A stretch of DNA of 64,000 nucleotides from Thiomicrorhabdus xiamenensis. Its GTDB lineage: Bacteria > Pseudomonadota > Gammaproteobacteria > Thiomicrospirales > Thiomicrospiraceae. The position numbers and the translations under genes are program-made. The stretch spans positions 1-64,000 of the forward strand of contig NZ_CP054020.1 in NCBI RefSeq assembly GCF_013282625.1, in the 5' to 3' direction. The notes under the pieces are model-generated. The model was not told the DNA's origin, made no database searches, and saw only the letters and a program-made list of their open reading frames with translations. Of the stretch, positions 20,914 through 30,594 are shown one piece after another (the stretch's first letter is position 1; each line of letters opens with the position of its first letter).

Positions 20914-23724
20914 ATGACTGCTTCCAATGATTTCCCGGTTAATCCGAATAGCCCTTTTATTTTAGTGGATGGTTCTTCGTACCTTTTTCGTGCTTTCCAT
21001 GCCATGCCGCCCCTCTCCAATTCGAAAGGTCAGGCAACCGGAGCTATTTTCGGCGTTATCAATATGCTGGGAAAACTTCTGGTGCAATACCAGCCGGAAA
21101 AAATGGCCGTCATTTTCGATGCCAAAGGCCCGACCTTCCGACATGAGATGTACAAAGAGTATAAATCCCATCGTCCGCCGATGCCGGACGAATTGCGTTC
21201 TCAGATCGAGCCGATTCACGAAATCGTCAAAGCGCTCGGATTACCTCTGCTGGTGATCGACGGCGTCGAAGCGGATGACGTTATGGGGACTTTGGCGCGC
21301 CAGGCGACCGAAGCCAAACATGATACCCTGATCTCGACCGGAGACAAAGATCTGGCGCAACTGGTCAACGAGCATATCACCCTTATCAACACCATGAACG
21401 ATACGCTTATGACACCGGAAAGCGTACAGGAAAAATTCGGCGTCCGTGCCGATCAGATCATCGATTATCTGGCTCTGGTCGGCGACAGTGCCGACAATAT
21501 TCCGGGCATTCCGAAATGCGGTCCGAAAACCGCCGTTAAATGGCTCAATTCCTTCGGCAATATCGATAATCTGATTGCCAATGCGCCAATGATTTCAGGA
21601 AAGATCGGCGAAAATCTACGCAATAACCTCGAACAACTCGAACTTTCGCGACAGTTAACCACCATTAAACTCGATTGCGAACTTCCGATAGGGCTTGCGG
21701 ATATTAATCGCCACGCTCCGGATATGGACAAACTCAAAGAACTGTTTGCCGAATATGAACTTCGCACCTGGCTCGGTCAGGTCGTTAAAGGCGAGATGCC
21801 GTTTACTCAGAATAACGGCGCTAAAGCGCATAGCCAGACTCTACAGAAGAAATCGGCGCAGCCACAAACAGAGCAGCAACCAACAACGAACAGCACAGTC
21901 TCGGCAGAGCCCTACCAAACCGTCTTTAGCGAAGAAGAATTCACGCAATGGCTAGAATGGATTCAGGAAGCCGATCTGTTCGCCATCGATACCGAAACTA
22001 CCTCTTTGAATCAGATGCGTGCCGAAGTCGTCGGTATCTGTCTGGCGGTTCAACGCAAAGAGAAAATCCACGCCTGTTATATCCCTCTGGCACATGATTA
22101 CAAAGGTGCCCCTGAGCAAATTAGTCGAGAAAAAGCATTAAATGCTTTGAAACCTATTCTTGAAGACGAGAAAATCGCTAAAGTTGGTCAAAACTTAAAA
22201 TACGACTGGCATGTTCTGAAAAATCATTCTATTGAAATGCGCGGTATGCGTTTCGATACCATGCTTGAGTCCTACACCTTAAACAGTGTTGCTACCCGTC
22301 ACAATATGGATGATCTGGCGCTTAAATACCTAAGCCGCCGTACGATCCATTTTGAAGAACTGGCCGGTAAAGGTAAAAAACAGCTCACTTTCAATCAGAT
22401 CGAAATCGATAAGGCTGCGGAATACGCCGCCGAAGATGCCGAAATCACGCTACAACTGCATCAGGCTTTATGGCCGCAACTGCAGCAGGAAGCGGACTTG
22501 CAGAAGGTTTTCAGCGAAATTGAAATGCCGCTAATGCCAGTATTGGCCAAGATCGAATATAACGGCGTACTGGTCGATACCGATATGCTTGCCAAACAGA
22601 GCCAGGAATTGTCGGAAAAACTCGATGACCTTGAACAGAAAGCGCACCTGCTTGCCGGCGAGAAATTCAATCTGAATTCCTCCAAACAGCTGCAAACCAT
22701 CCTGTTCGAAAATCAGGAGTTGCCAATTATCAAAAAAACCCCGAAAGGCGCCCCTTCTACAGCGGAGCCGGTATTGGTCGAACTGGCCGAACAGGGGCAT
22801 GAAATGCCGAATCTGATTTTGGAATACCGCAGTCTGGCAAAATTGAAATCGACCTATACCGATTCTCTGCCGAAACAGATCAACCCGGATACAGGACGAA
22901 TCCATACCTCCTATCAGCAGGCAGTCGCCTCTACCGGCCGCCTCTCATCCACCGAGCCGAACTTGCAGAATATTCCGGTTCGCAGTGCCGAAGGCCGCCG
23001 TATCCGTCAAGCCTTTATCGCCAGACCGGGCTACAAGCTAATGGCTGCCGACTACTCGCAGATCGAACTGAGAATTATGGCCCACCTTTCCGGTGACCAG
23101 GGGCTTCTTGATGCCTTTGCCCACGGCAAGGACATTCACCGAGCGACTGCAGCAGAAATTTTCGGCGTCTCGCTTGAAGAAGTGACTAACGAACAGCGCC
23201 GCAGCGCTAAGGCTGTCAATTTCGGTCTGATTTACGGCATGTCAGCTTTTGGTCTTGCCAAACAACTGAATGTCGCACGCAATATCGCCCAAGATTACAT
23301 TAATCTGTACTTTGCACGTTATCCGGGCGTATTGCATTACATGGAAAAAACCAAAGAAAACGCCAAACAGCACGGTTTTGTCGAAACACTGGCCGGACGC
23401 CGTCTGTATCTTCCGGACATCAACTCCCGTAACGGACAGCTACGCCAATATGCGGAACGTACCGCCATTAATGCACCGATGCAGGGAACCGCGGCGGATA
23501 TCATCAAAACCGCGATGATTCAGATCGATCAATGGTTGGATAGCTGCGATCTGGATATTCAGATGATTATGCAGGTGCACGATGAACTGGTATTCGAAGT
23601 CGCCGAAAAAGACCTTGAAAAAGCGCAACAGCAGATCATAAGCATGATGGAATCGGCTATGACGCTGGAAGTTCCTCTGGTCGTCGAAGCCGGGGTCGGC
23701 GATAATTGGGATCAAGCCCATTGA
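20914..23724 (+). CDS. polA: DNA polymerase I
   Basis: PolA removes RNA primers and fills gaps. The 936-residue protein has all three domains: the 5'-3' exonuclease (FILVDGSSYLFRAFHAMPPL, STGDKDLAQLV), the 3'-5' proofreading exonuclease with an intact DTE motif (FAIDTETTSL near residue 355), and the family A polymerase with DYSQIELRIMAHLSGD, the O-helix RRSAKAVNFGLIYGMSAFGL and QVHDELVFEV. Proofreading residues are present, so exonuclease activity is expected. No strong terminator follows; 199 AT-rich bases separate it from the next gene. Confidence 0.98.
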   Translation: MTASNDFPVNPNSPFILVDGSSYLFRAFHAMPPLSNSKGQATGAIFGVINMLGKLLVQYQPEKMAVIFDAKGPTFRHEMYKEYKSHRPPMPDELRSQIEPIHEIVKALGLPLLVIDGVEADDVMGTLARQATEAKHDTLISTGDKDLAQLVNEHITLINTMNDTLMTPESVQEKFGVRADQIIDYLALVGDSADNIPGIPKCGPKTAVKWLNSFGNIDNLIANAPMISGKIGENLRNNLEQLELSRQLTTIKLDCELPIGLADINRHAPDMDKLKELFAEYELRTWLGQVVKGEMPFTQNNGAKAHSQTLQKKSAQPQTEQQPTTNSTVSAEPYQTVFSEEEFTQWLEWIQEADLFAIDTETTSLNQMRAEVVGICLAVQRKEKIHACYIPLAHDYKGAPEQISREKALNALKPILEDEKIAKVGQNLKYDWHVLKNHSIEMRGMRFDTMLESYTLNSVATRHNMDDLALKYLSRRTIHFEELAGKGKKQLTFNQIEIDKAAEYAAEDAEITLQLHQALWPQLQQEADLQKVFSEIEMPLMPVLAKIEYNGVLVDTDMLAKQSQELSEKLDDLEQKAHLLAGEKFNLNSSKQLQTILFENQELPIIKKTPKGAPSTAEPVLVELAEQGHEMPNLILEYRSLAKLKSTYTDSLPKQINPDTGRIHTSYQQAVASTGRLSSTEPNLQNIPVRSAEGRRIRQAFIARPGYKLMAADYSQIELRIMAHLSGDQGLLDAFAHGKDIHRATAAEIFGVSLEEVTNEQRRSAKAVNFGLIYGMSAFGLAKQLNVARNIAQDYINLYFARYPGVLHYMEKTKENAKQHGFVETLAGRRLYLPDINSRNGQLRQYAERTAINAPMQGTAADIIKTAMIQIDQWLDSCDLDIQMIMQVHDELVFEVAEKDLEKAQQQIISMMESAMTLEVPLVVEAGVGDNWDQAH

Positions 23725-23923
23725 TGAGGCTGATAAAAAGAAAAAATATAATCAAAGATTATAATTACAGACTTTTATCGCAACAAAAAAAGATTTAAAT
23801 CTATGGCAGTGAAGTTTCACTTTATTAATGCCATAAATTAAAAATATAATACGTTGTTATAAATTTCGATATTCTTTGTTAAAAAAAGAAAAATATTCCG
23901 TACTGATTTTTTGGGGTTACATT

Positions 23924-24646
23924 ATGTTCGTTCGCAGATTTCTCACACCGGCTGTACTTATCAGCTCTATCTTCAGCGGTAGCGCTTTTGCCGGTGATAA
24001 TGACATCAACAGCATATCTCTGACCTCACAAAAAGAGTTTTCCAACTTTGCGGAAAGCGTGACGAATGTTTTTGCCTATAAAACCATGCTGCCGGGCGAA
24101 CCGCTTGGCGTCCTGGGTTTTGATATCGGGATCGGTGCAATTTCTTCGGAATCGCAGTTCAAATTGAATTCCCAGTCGCCGGATAACAACCACCGCGTTA
24201 ATATCCTCAGCGTACACGCGCAAAAAGGTCTTCCGGGCGGCTTTGACCTCGGACTGCAATACAATATGCTGACCGACAGCGACGCTTCGACCATTAGCGG
24301 TGAATTGCGCTATGCGATCGTTGAGGGCGGAACTTTGCACCCTAGCCTGTCGGTAGGCGGACAATACACTAAGGCCTCCGGTATGGATGCTCTGGATTAC
24401 CAATCTTTCGGTGTCGATCTGGGCGTCTCTAAAGGATTCGCAAACTTTACGCCTTACGCCAATATCGGAATGGTTTCTTCGATTGTCGATCCGACGCTAA
24501 ATACCGACTTGAAAGAAGAAAAACCGACGCTGGTTAAAGTCTCGGCCGGTTTGAACATCAACCTATTCGCTTTCGACGTTCTGGTCGGTTACGATCAGGT
24601 CGGTGATAACAATAACTTTATCCTGAAAGCCGGTTACCGCTTCTAA
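23924..24646 (+). CDS. Outer-membrane beta-barrel protein
   Basis: I place the start at the ATG at 23924, which begins a signal peptide MFVRRFLTPAVLISSIFSGS followed by AFAG and has GGGG upstream. The mature part of about 215 residues alternates hydrophobic strands and ends in AGYRF, the outer-membrane targeting signature. Glycine-rich strands such as GVLGFDIGIGAISSE resemble small barrel families. It is monocistronic, between polA and a bidirectional terminator. Function unknown. Confidence 0.72.
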   Translation: MFVRRFLTPAVLISSIFSGSAFAGDNDINSISLTSQKEFSNFAESVTNVFAYKTMLPGEPLGVLGFDIGIGAISSESQFKLNSQSPDNNHRVNILSVHAQKGLPGGFDLGLQYNMLTDSDASTISGELRYAIVEGGTLHPSLSVGGQYTKASGMDALDYQSFGVDLGVSKGFANFTPYANIGMVSSIVDPTLNTDLKEEKPTLVKVSAGLNINLFAFDVLVGYDQVGDNNNFILKAGYRF

Positions 24647-24664
24647 ACTTAAATTATGCACAAT

Positions 24665-24694
24665 AAAAAAGCCGACTTAATGTCGGCTTTTTTT
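24665..24694. terminator. Bidirectional terminator
   Basis: Stem AAAAAAGCCGAC / GTCGGCTTTTTT with loop TTAAT sits between the plus-strand barrel gene and the minus-strand beta-lactamase gene, with A and T flanks on both sides. Confidence 0.9.
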
Positions 24695-24719
24695 ATCAAT
24701 TTATAAACTTCCTGCAAAC

Positions 24720-25592
24720 TTACTCTTTGGAAACTTCTTCCGGTAACCGATACTCTTTAAATATCTCTTTTCCTATATCAACAATAATCTTATCTCTCTG
24801 CGCCAATGTCAGGCGGGTTTGCGTCAGATAAACAGCGATAATCAAAGGCTTCTGCCTATCCCTCCAGATCACCGCTGTAATAGCTCTTGAACCGTTTCCT
24901 CCGGCACCGGAGCGATCGGCAATCGAAATATCCGCCGGCAAAATCGAACGCAAAAGGGAGTCGGAAACTCTGTTTTTTAGCATCCAGTTCTTTAGCTTCG
25001 CCCTCGAAGCCTTTTCAAGCACACGACCATACAGAAGCCTTCTTAAGGTGCCGACAATTGCGACAGGCGTAGTGGTATCCCTTAAATCACCTTCAAGCGC
25101 TTGATTCAGTTCCGGTTCGATTCGATCAAGCCGGGTGGAACGATCGCCATTCTGGCGTAAAAAAGCGGTAACCTCCTGAGGCCCGCCAATAGACTTCAGA
25201 ACCAGGTTTATCGCAGTATTATCGCTATACACCATAGAAGCCCTACATAGCTTTTCCAAAGTGAGTTTTTTACCGGTATATTGTTCGGTCACCGGGGACC
25301 AGGCAAGCAGGTTTGAAGCTTTGACTCTATGCTCCTGTTGCAGATCAACCTTGCCTTTATCCGAATCAAACAGCAGTTTGGCACAGGCAAGCGTTTTAAA
25401 AGTACTCATTAAAGGAAAAGGCTCTGAACCGCGATAATCCCATAACTGCTGCGTTGCCGTATCTAATACAGCAACGCCGATTCTACCGCCGCTTTCCTGT
25501 TCCAGAAGCTTAATCCGCTCATGCAGAGAAGAGTTCGCGCAGCCAGTGGTCGATAAAAAGGTCAAAAAGACCGCAAAAAACCACTTTGCCAC
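24720..25592 (-). CDS. Class A beta-lactamase, CARB/PSE-like
   Basis: A serine beta-lactamase of about 290 residues. The active-site motifs are complete: STFK at residues 63-66, YSDN (the SDN loop), EPELN (the omega-loop glutamate) and RSG in the position where most class A enzymes have KTG. The stretches FPLMSTFKTLACAKLL and IADRSGAGGNGSRAITAVIW closely resemble the carbenicillin-hydrolysing CARB/PSE enzymes, which share the Arg in this motif. The start is best taken as the GTG at 25592, six bases after GGAG. The signal peptide ends at STTGC, a possible lipobox with a poor -3 residue. It follows engB at about 25 bases, so it is likely co-transcribed. No ampR-type regulator or mobile element is nearby. 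Confidence 0.93.
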   Translation of the reverse strand: MAKWFFAVFLTFLSTTGCANSSLHERIKLLEQESGGRIGVAVLDTATQQLWDYRGSEPFPLMSTFKTLACAKLLFDSDKGKVDLQQEHRVKASNLLAWSPVTEQYTGKKLTLEKLCRASMVYSDNTAINLVLKSIGGPQEVTAFLRQNGDRSTRLDRIEPELNQALEGDLRDTTTPVAIVGTLRRLLYGRVLEKASRAKLKNWMLKNRVSDSLLRSILPADISIADRSGAGGNGSRAITAVIWRDRQKPLIIAVYLTQTRLTLAQRDKIIVDIGKEIFKEYRLPEEVSKE

Positions 25593-25617
25593 TCTATTCT
25601 CCAAGAACGATAACTAT

Positions 25618-26253
25618 CTAGCTTTGATTTTCTTTTGGCTTTTTGACCGGACGTTCATATTCCATCCATTCGTCCAGCTTATTCCAGACTTCAACCAGGC
25701 CTTCACGTTTAAGAGAGGAGAAAAGCTGAGCCGTCGCATGCGGATATTCTTCCTTAAGCAGCTTTTTCAACTTAAGCAGATTTGCTTTGGCCGGCCCTTT
25801 CTTCAGCTTGTCGGATTTGGTCAAAAGGATATGTACCGGAAGCTCTAAATGCTGAGTCCAATCAAGCATTGTGATATCGATGTCGGTCGGCGGCATGCGC
25901 GAGTCCATTAAAAGCACAACACCTTTAAGTTGCGGGCGCTTTTCGATGTATTCGCTTAATCCCGCTTCCCAGGCACGCTTGACCTTAACATTGACCTTGG
26001 CAAAACCGTAGCCCGGCAAATCGACCAAAGCACGCTCCTCATCCAGAACAAAGAAATTAATCAACTGGGTACGACCCGGCGTTTTACTGGTGCGAGCCAG
26101 ACTTTTTTGCGAAGTGATAACATTCAGCGCGCTGGATTTACCGGCGTTGGAACGTCCGGCAAAAGCCACTTCGTATTTCAAATCTTCCGGACAAAGGTCC
26201 AGAGTCGGCACACTCTTTAAATATTGGGCTTTCTGATATAGGGGATGCTGCAT
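25618..26253 (-). CDS. engB: Ribosome biogenesis GTPase EngB (YsxC/YihA)
   Basis: EngB is an essential GTPase for 50S subunit maturation. The 211-residue protein has the G1 loop GRSNAGKSS, the G3 region DLPGYGFAKV, G4 TKSD and G5 SSLK (FSSLKREG). Length and motif order match the family. It is the first gene of a short minus-strand unit, with the beta-lactamase behind it, and is divergent from resB across 261 AT-rich bases. Confidence 0.96.
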   Translation of the reverse strand: MQHPLYQKAQYLKSVPTLDLCPEDLKYEVAFAGRSNAGKSSALNVITSQKSLARTSKTPGRTQLINFFVLDEERALVDLPGYGFAKVNVKVKRAWEAGLSEYIEKRPQLKGVVLLMDSRMPPTDIDITMLDWTQHLELPVHILLTKSDKLKKGPAKANLLKLKKLLKEEYPHATAQLFSSLKREGLVEVWNKLDEWMEYERPVKKPKENQS

Positions 26254-26514
26254 GGTTAGAGAACTTTAAGACTTTATCAATTGTTTACAAAATTATATAC
26301 TCTATCCTATTTTGAATTGAATCTATCCATCAGAAAACTGATGTTTACACGATAAAAATGCATGATTAACCCACAAAAACAGTAGGTTATTTTTTAACGC
26401 AACAAAGTTAATCAAAATTGAACTTTTAATATTGCGAAAAAGCATTGAATCGAAGCATAGGCGTAAAAGCTTATAACGTAGTTTTGTAGATGGGTTAAGG
26501 GCAAACACCGAAAC

Positions 26515-28527
26515 ATGAACAGCAAAAATCAAACTGGCGCAAAAGTTATTAAGAAGCCAAGCATATTAATGAATTTTCTGGGTTCGATGAACCTGGCGGT
26601 AACACTGTTGGTCATGCTTTCGATCGCTTCGGTGATCGGAACCGTTTTACAGCAGAACCAGGCTTTTCAGGACTATATTATTAAGTTCGGACCTTTCTGG
26701 ACCGAAGTTTTCAACAGTCTTGGACTGTTCCATGTTTATGGTGCCGCCTGGTTTATTCTGGTGCTGGTTTTTCTGCTGCTCTCAACCTCTGTCTGCGTGG
26801 TTCGCAACGGTCCCGGATTCATTAAGGATATGAAGCAGTTCAGCGAAAAACTTTCGCCGACCGCTTTAAAACACCAACCGAATCAAACCACGCTGGAAAC
26901 CGACATCAGCGCCGAAGACCAGCAGAAAATCGCCTCCGTCGTTCTGCAGAAACACGGTTATAAAACCAAGATTCATCAGCGTGATGACGGCTCTGTCACC
27001 ATTGCCGGCTTGAAAGGAAAATGGAACCGTCTGGGTTATATCTTTACCCACGTTTCGATCATTATTATCTGCTTCGGCGGACTTCTCGACAGCAACCTGC
27101 TGCTTAAATACCGCGAACTGACCGGCGACCTGCTTCCTGAAACCCGTACCGTAAGTCTGGATCAGGTTAATCAAAAATCCTGGGTCGGCACGGAAAACCT
27201 CTCTTTCCGTGGTACCGTTAATATTGCCGAAAACCAGAAATCCGACGTGCTTTTCCTACCTTATGAAAACGGTTATCTGGTTCAAAAACTGCCGTTTACC
27301 ATCGTAAACAAGGATTTCCGTATCCAGTATTACGATACCGGTATGCCAAAAAATTACGAAAGTGATCTGGAACTCTATATTCCGGGTCAGGAAGAGCCGA
27401 TCCGCCAGACAATCGAAGTGAATAAGCCGCTGTATTATGAAAACTACGCGATTTATCAATCTTCGTTCGGAGACGGCGGTACCGAACTGAAAATTAACGT
27501 TTACCCTTTGCTGTCGCCGATGGTTAATCCACTGGCGCTGGAAACGGCCGTCAACAAGGTCGAACCTCTAAAAACGCCGGTCGGCCGATTCCGTGTGGAA
27601 TTCAACGATTTCCGCAACTTCAATATGGTGCCTCTGAGCGAAGAAGAACAGGAAAAAACCGGGCATAAATTCCATAATAACGGCCCTACCGTCACCTTTA
27701 AGGTACGTAACGAACAAGGTAAAGCGTGGGAATACGAAAATTACGTGATTCCTAACGAACAGGAAGGCCGCTGGTTCTTTATGACCGGTGTGCGCAACTC
27801 CCCGGCCGAACCTTACCGCTATCTGTTTATTCCGGCGGACGCTAAACGTTCGAAAAAACGTTTCTTCAATTACTTAGCGATTCTTAATGACCCGCAAAAA
27901 GTCCGTCGCATTTTCCAGCAGCAGTATCCTATGGCGGAAGGCATGGATCAGCGTACTTATCAGCTGCAAATGCGCCTGATCGAGCAGTTGATGACTTTGT
28001 TCCGCCAGACAGGTTTTGCCGGAATTTCCGATTTTGTTAAAAAGAGCGTACCGGAAGCTGAACAGGCAAAAGTTTCCGACTACTATTTCACACAAACAAC
28101 CTTTGCTTTGCAGAGCGCTTATCTTGAGCTTCTGAAAGAAGAAGGCGTGATTAAATCGCATCAGGAAGATATTCCGGATTTCGATAAAACCTGGTTTGAA
28201 GATGCGTTAACCGTTGTTTCCAGTCTGTCGAAATATGGGCCACCGATGTACTTTGATATCACCAGTTTCAGAGAGATTCAGGCGACCGGTCTTCAGATCA
28301 CCAAATCTCCCGGTAAGGATGTGGTTTACTTCGGAAGCGCCCTGCTGACAATCGGTGTCTTCTTTATGTTCTACGTTCGTCAGAGACGACTGTGGATCAA
28401 TATCAAACCGGAAAACGAGCGACTTGAACTGACTCTGGCAGGTAAAGACAATAAAAACCTGCCGGAAGCAAAAACCGAATTTGACAAAATTGTCGAACAA
28501 ATTCAAAACATTAGTAAACAAGCATAA
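26515..28527 (+). CDS. resB: Cytochrome c biogenesis protein ResB (Ccs1)
   Basis: ResB and CcsA form the system II machinery that moves heme across the membrane and attaches it to apocytochromes c. The 670-residue protein has four transmembrane helices: MNFLGSMNLAVTLLVMLSIA near residue 22, a second around residues 80-100, a third around 180-200 (YIFTHVSIIIICFGGLLDS) and one near residue 600 (VYFGSALLTIGVFFMFYV), with a large periplasmic domain before the last. ccsA starts 13 bases downstream. Confidence 0.95.
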   Translation: MNSKNQTGAKVIKKPSILMNFLGSMNLAVTLLVMLSIASVIGTVLQQNQAFQDYIIKFGPFWTEVFNSLGLFHVYGAAWFILVLVFLLLSTSVCVVRNGPGFIKDMKQFSEKLSPTALKHQPNQTTLETDISAEDQQKIASVVLQKHGYKTKIHQRDDGSVTIAGLKGKWNRLGYIFTHVSIIIICFGGLLDSNLLLKYRELTGDLLPETRTVSLDQVNQKSWVGTENLSFRGTVNIAENQKSDVLFLPYENGYLVQKLPFTIVNKDFRIQYYDTGMPKNYESDLELYIPGQEEPIRQTIEVNKPLYYENYAIYQSSFGDGGTELKINVYPLLSPMVNPLALETAVNKVEPLKTPVGRFRVEFNDFRNFNMVPLSEEEQEKTGHKFHNNGPTVTFKVRNEQGKAWEYENYVIPNEQEGRWFFMTGVRNSPAEPYRYLFIPADAKRSKKRFFNYLAILNDPQKVRRIFQQQYPMAEGMDQRTYQLQMRLIEQLMTLFRQTGFAGISDFVKKSVPEAEQAKVSDYYFTQTTFALQSAYLELLKEEGVIKSHQEDIPDFDKTWFEDALTVVSSLSKYGPPMYFDITSFREIQATGLQITKSPGKDVVYFGSALLTIGVFFMFYVRQRRLWINIKPENERLELTLAGKDNKNLPEAKTEFDKIVEQIQNISKQA

Positions 28528-28540
28528 GTAGGTAACGAAT

Positions 28541-29719
28541 ATGCAGACTCAAACGATTATGGACTCGCTCCAAGAAGAAGAAAAAAGACCTTACGGAATT
28601 AAAGACTTCATCTGGATTGCCTTTGTTATTCTAGGCAGCGTCTACTCCTATATGCAGTACGGCAGCCTGATGGATGTGTATGAAGTAGGAATTCTGGCCG
28701 GAACGGCCGTTGCAATGATCTGGCTGGGGCGCTTCTGGCCGAGTCTGATGCAGATGACCTACTGGGTGGCCGGTATGACACTGGTCGCGCTGTGGAGTTA
28801 CCACAATCACGGCAATGTTATTACCGCGAATGAACAGGCGTTTTTCCTGAAGTTCCTGGTTTCCAGCCAGTCTGCGATTATGTGGATGAGCGCCCTGTTT
28901 GTCCTCGCCACCGCGACCTATTTTTTCGCGCTGGTCAATAAGTCGCAATTTACCGCAAAAACCGCTACCACACTGGTCTGGTCCGGTGTGGTTTTCGGTC
29001 TGGTCGGCATGATGGTACGTTGGCGTGAATCCTACATTATTAATGTCGATTACGGCCATATCCCGGTCAGTAGTCTGTACGAAGTCTTTATTCTGTTTAT
29101 CGTACTGACCGGTCTGATCTATCTGTACTACGAGCAGAAATACAAAACCCGTGCTCTGGGTGGTTTTGTCATGTTAGTTATCAGTTCTGCCGTGGCTTTC
29201 CTGCTTTGGTACCACTTCGATCGCGGTGCGCATGAAATCCAACCACTGGTGCCAGCCTTGAAGAGTTACTGGATGAAGATCCATGTTCCGGCTAACTTTA
29301 TCGGTTACGGCGCTTTCTCAATTGCCGCTATGATCGGGATCGCTTACCTGCTTACCAACCGCTCTCTGCAGAAGAACCCGAACAGCTCCTTTGCCGCCAA
29401 GATGCCGTCTCTGGAAATGATGGACGACCTGATGTACAAAGTCATCTCGCTTGGTTTCGCTTTCTTCACGATCGCCACGATTCTGGGCGCCATGTGGGCG
29501 GCGGAAGCTTGGGGTGGCTACTGGTCATGGGACCCTAAAGAGACCTGGGCACTGATCGTCTGGCTAAACTACGCAGCCTGGCTGCATATTCGTATGAGTA
29601 AAGGCTGGCGCGGAACACCGATGGCCTGGTGGGCATTTATCGGTTTGCTGATTACCACCTTCGCTTTCCTCGGTGTAAACATGTTCCTGTCCGGTCTGCA
29701 TTCTTACGGTGAGCTATAA
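28541..29719 (+). CDS. ccsA: Cytochrome c biogenesis protein CcsA
   Basis: CcsA is the heme-handling partner of ResB. The 392-residue membrane protein has about eight or nine helices and the tryptophan-rich WWD heme motif WGGYWSWDPKETW, followed by a conserved histidine in LHIRMSKGW. It lies directly behind resB and in front of a DsbA-like gene, so heme delivery and thiol handling of apocytochrome CXXCH motifs are encoded together. Confidence 0.96.
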   Translation: MQTQTIMDSLQEEEKRPYGIKDFIWIAFVILGSVYSYMQYGSLMDVYEVGILAGTAVAMIWLGRFWPSLMQMTYWVAGMTLVALWSYHNHGNVITANEQAFFLKFLVSSQSAIMWMSALFVLATATYFFALVNKSQFTAKTATTLVWSGVVFGLVGMMVRWRESYIINVDYGHIPVSSLYEVFILFIVLTGLIYLYYEQKYKTRALGGFVMLVISSAVAFLLWYHFDRGAHEIQPLVPALKSYWMKIHVPANFIGYGAFSIAAMIGIAYLLTNRSLQKNPNSSFAAKMPSLEMMDDLMYKVISLGFAFFTIATILGAMWAAEAWGGYWSWDPKETWALIVWLNYAAWLHIRMSKGWRGTPMAWWAFIGLLITTFAFLGVNMFLSGLHSYGEL

Positions 29720-29729
29720 GGAGATTGGC

Positions 29730-30353
29730 ATGAATCGTCGTCTATTCCTGCAATCAATCGGCCTGAGCGGCCTGGCGCTACTGGCGCCGAACTCCTGGGC
29801 ACAAACGGAATTAATGACCGGTGTTCACTACAAGGTATTGAAAAAACCGCAGCCAATTGCGCCGGCCAAAAAGAAAGTCGTCGAAGTATTCGGTTACGGT
29901 TGCCCGCACTGCTACCATCTGGAAGACAGTCTGAACGAATGGCTTAAAAATAAGCCGGAAGATGTCGAGTTTGAGCGCATGCCGGTGGTATTCAACAACC
30001 CGAACTGGATTTTTATGGCGCGAGTCTTCTACACGGCGCAGGAGCTGGGTATTCTGGAACAGTCTCATGAGGCCTTTTTCCATGCCATTCACCGCGACCG
30101 TAAGCCGCTGTTCAGTGTTGACGCTCTGGCCGATTTCTATACCCAGTTCGGTGTTGAAAAACAGAAGTTTATCGATACCTACACCGGCTTCAGCGTCGAT
30201 CAGAAAATTCGCCAGGCCGGAAAACTGACTCGGGATTATGAAGTCGAAGGCGTTCCGGCTCTGATCGTCAACGGTAAATATCTGACCGATGTACCGATGG
30301 CCGGCAGCCGTAAAGAGTTATGGCAAGTTGTCGACCAACTGGTCGAAATGTAA
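29730..30353 (+). CDS. DsbA-family periplasmic thiol:disulfide oxidoreductase
   Basis: I start at the ATG at 29730, seven bases after AAGGAG; an upstream GTG is in frame but overlaps ccsA. The 207-residue protein has a signal with an NRRLFLQS motif that could use the Tat pathway, then a thioredoxin-fold DsbA domain with the CPHC active site (FGYGCPHCYHLE) and the cis-proline segment VEGVPALIVNGKY. CPHC is the DsbA-type dipeptide, favouring disulfide formation. Its position behind ccsA suggests a role in cytochrome c maturation, which is inference. Confidence 0.92.
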   Translation: MNRRLFLQSIGLSGLALLAPNSWAQTELMTGVHYKVLKKPQPIAPAKKKVVEVFGYGCPHCYHLEDSLNEWLKNKPEDVEFERMPVVFNNPNWIFMARVFYTAQELGILEQSHEAFFHAIHRDRKPLFSVDALADFYTQFGVEKQKFIDTYTGFSVDQKIRQAGKLTRDYEVEGVPALIVNGKYLTDVPMAGSRKELWQVVDQLVEM

Positions 30354-30387
30354 ATTTACGCAAGCCCCTTCAACGAAGAACCTTATT

Positions 30388-30427
30388 AAAGAGACTAAAA
30401 CTTACGCAGATTTTTAGTCTCTTTTTT
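30388..30427 (+). terminator. Terminator of the resB-ccsA-dsbA operon
   Basis: Stem AAAGAGACTAAAA / TTTTAGTCTCTTT with an 11-base loop is followed by T residues, starting 34 bases after the DsbA-like stop codon. Confidence 0.88.
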
Positions 30428-30594
30428 TGTACTCCTTTACCGATATCCGTGACAAATCAAGAAAACTTCAGGAATATCGCATCCGCCCTAGTCATTTACA
30501 TTTGAAAACCTGATAATAAAACCTCAATTTCACTGCAACTCGAAATTAATCGAATTAAGCCCTGCGGGCCCGAACCACCTTTCTGGAAGCCATA

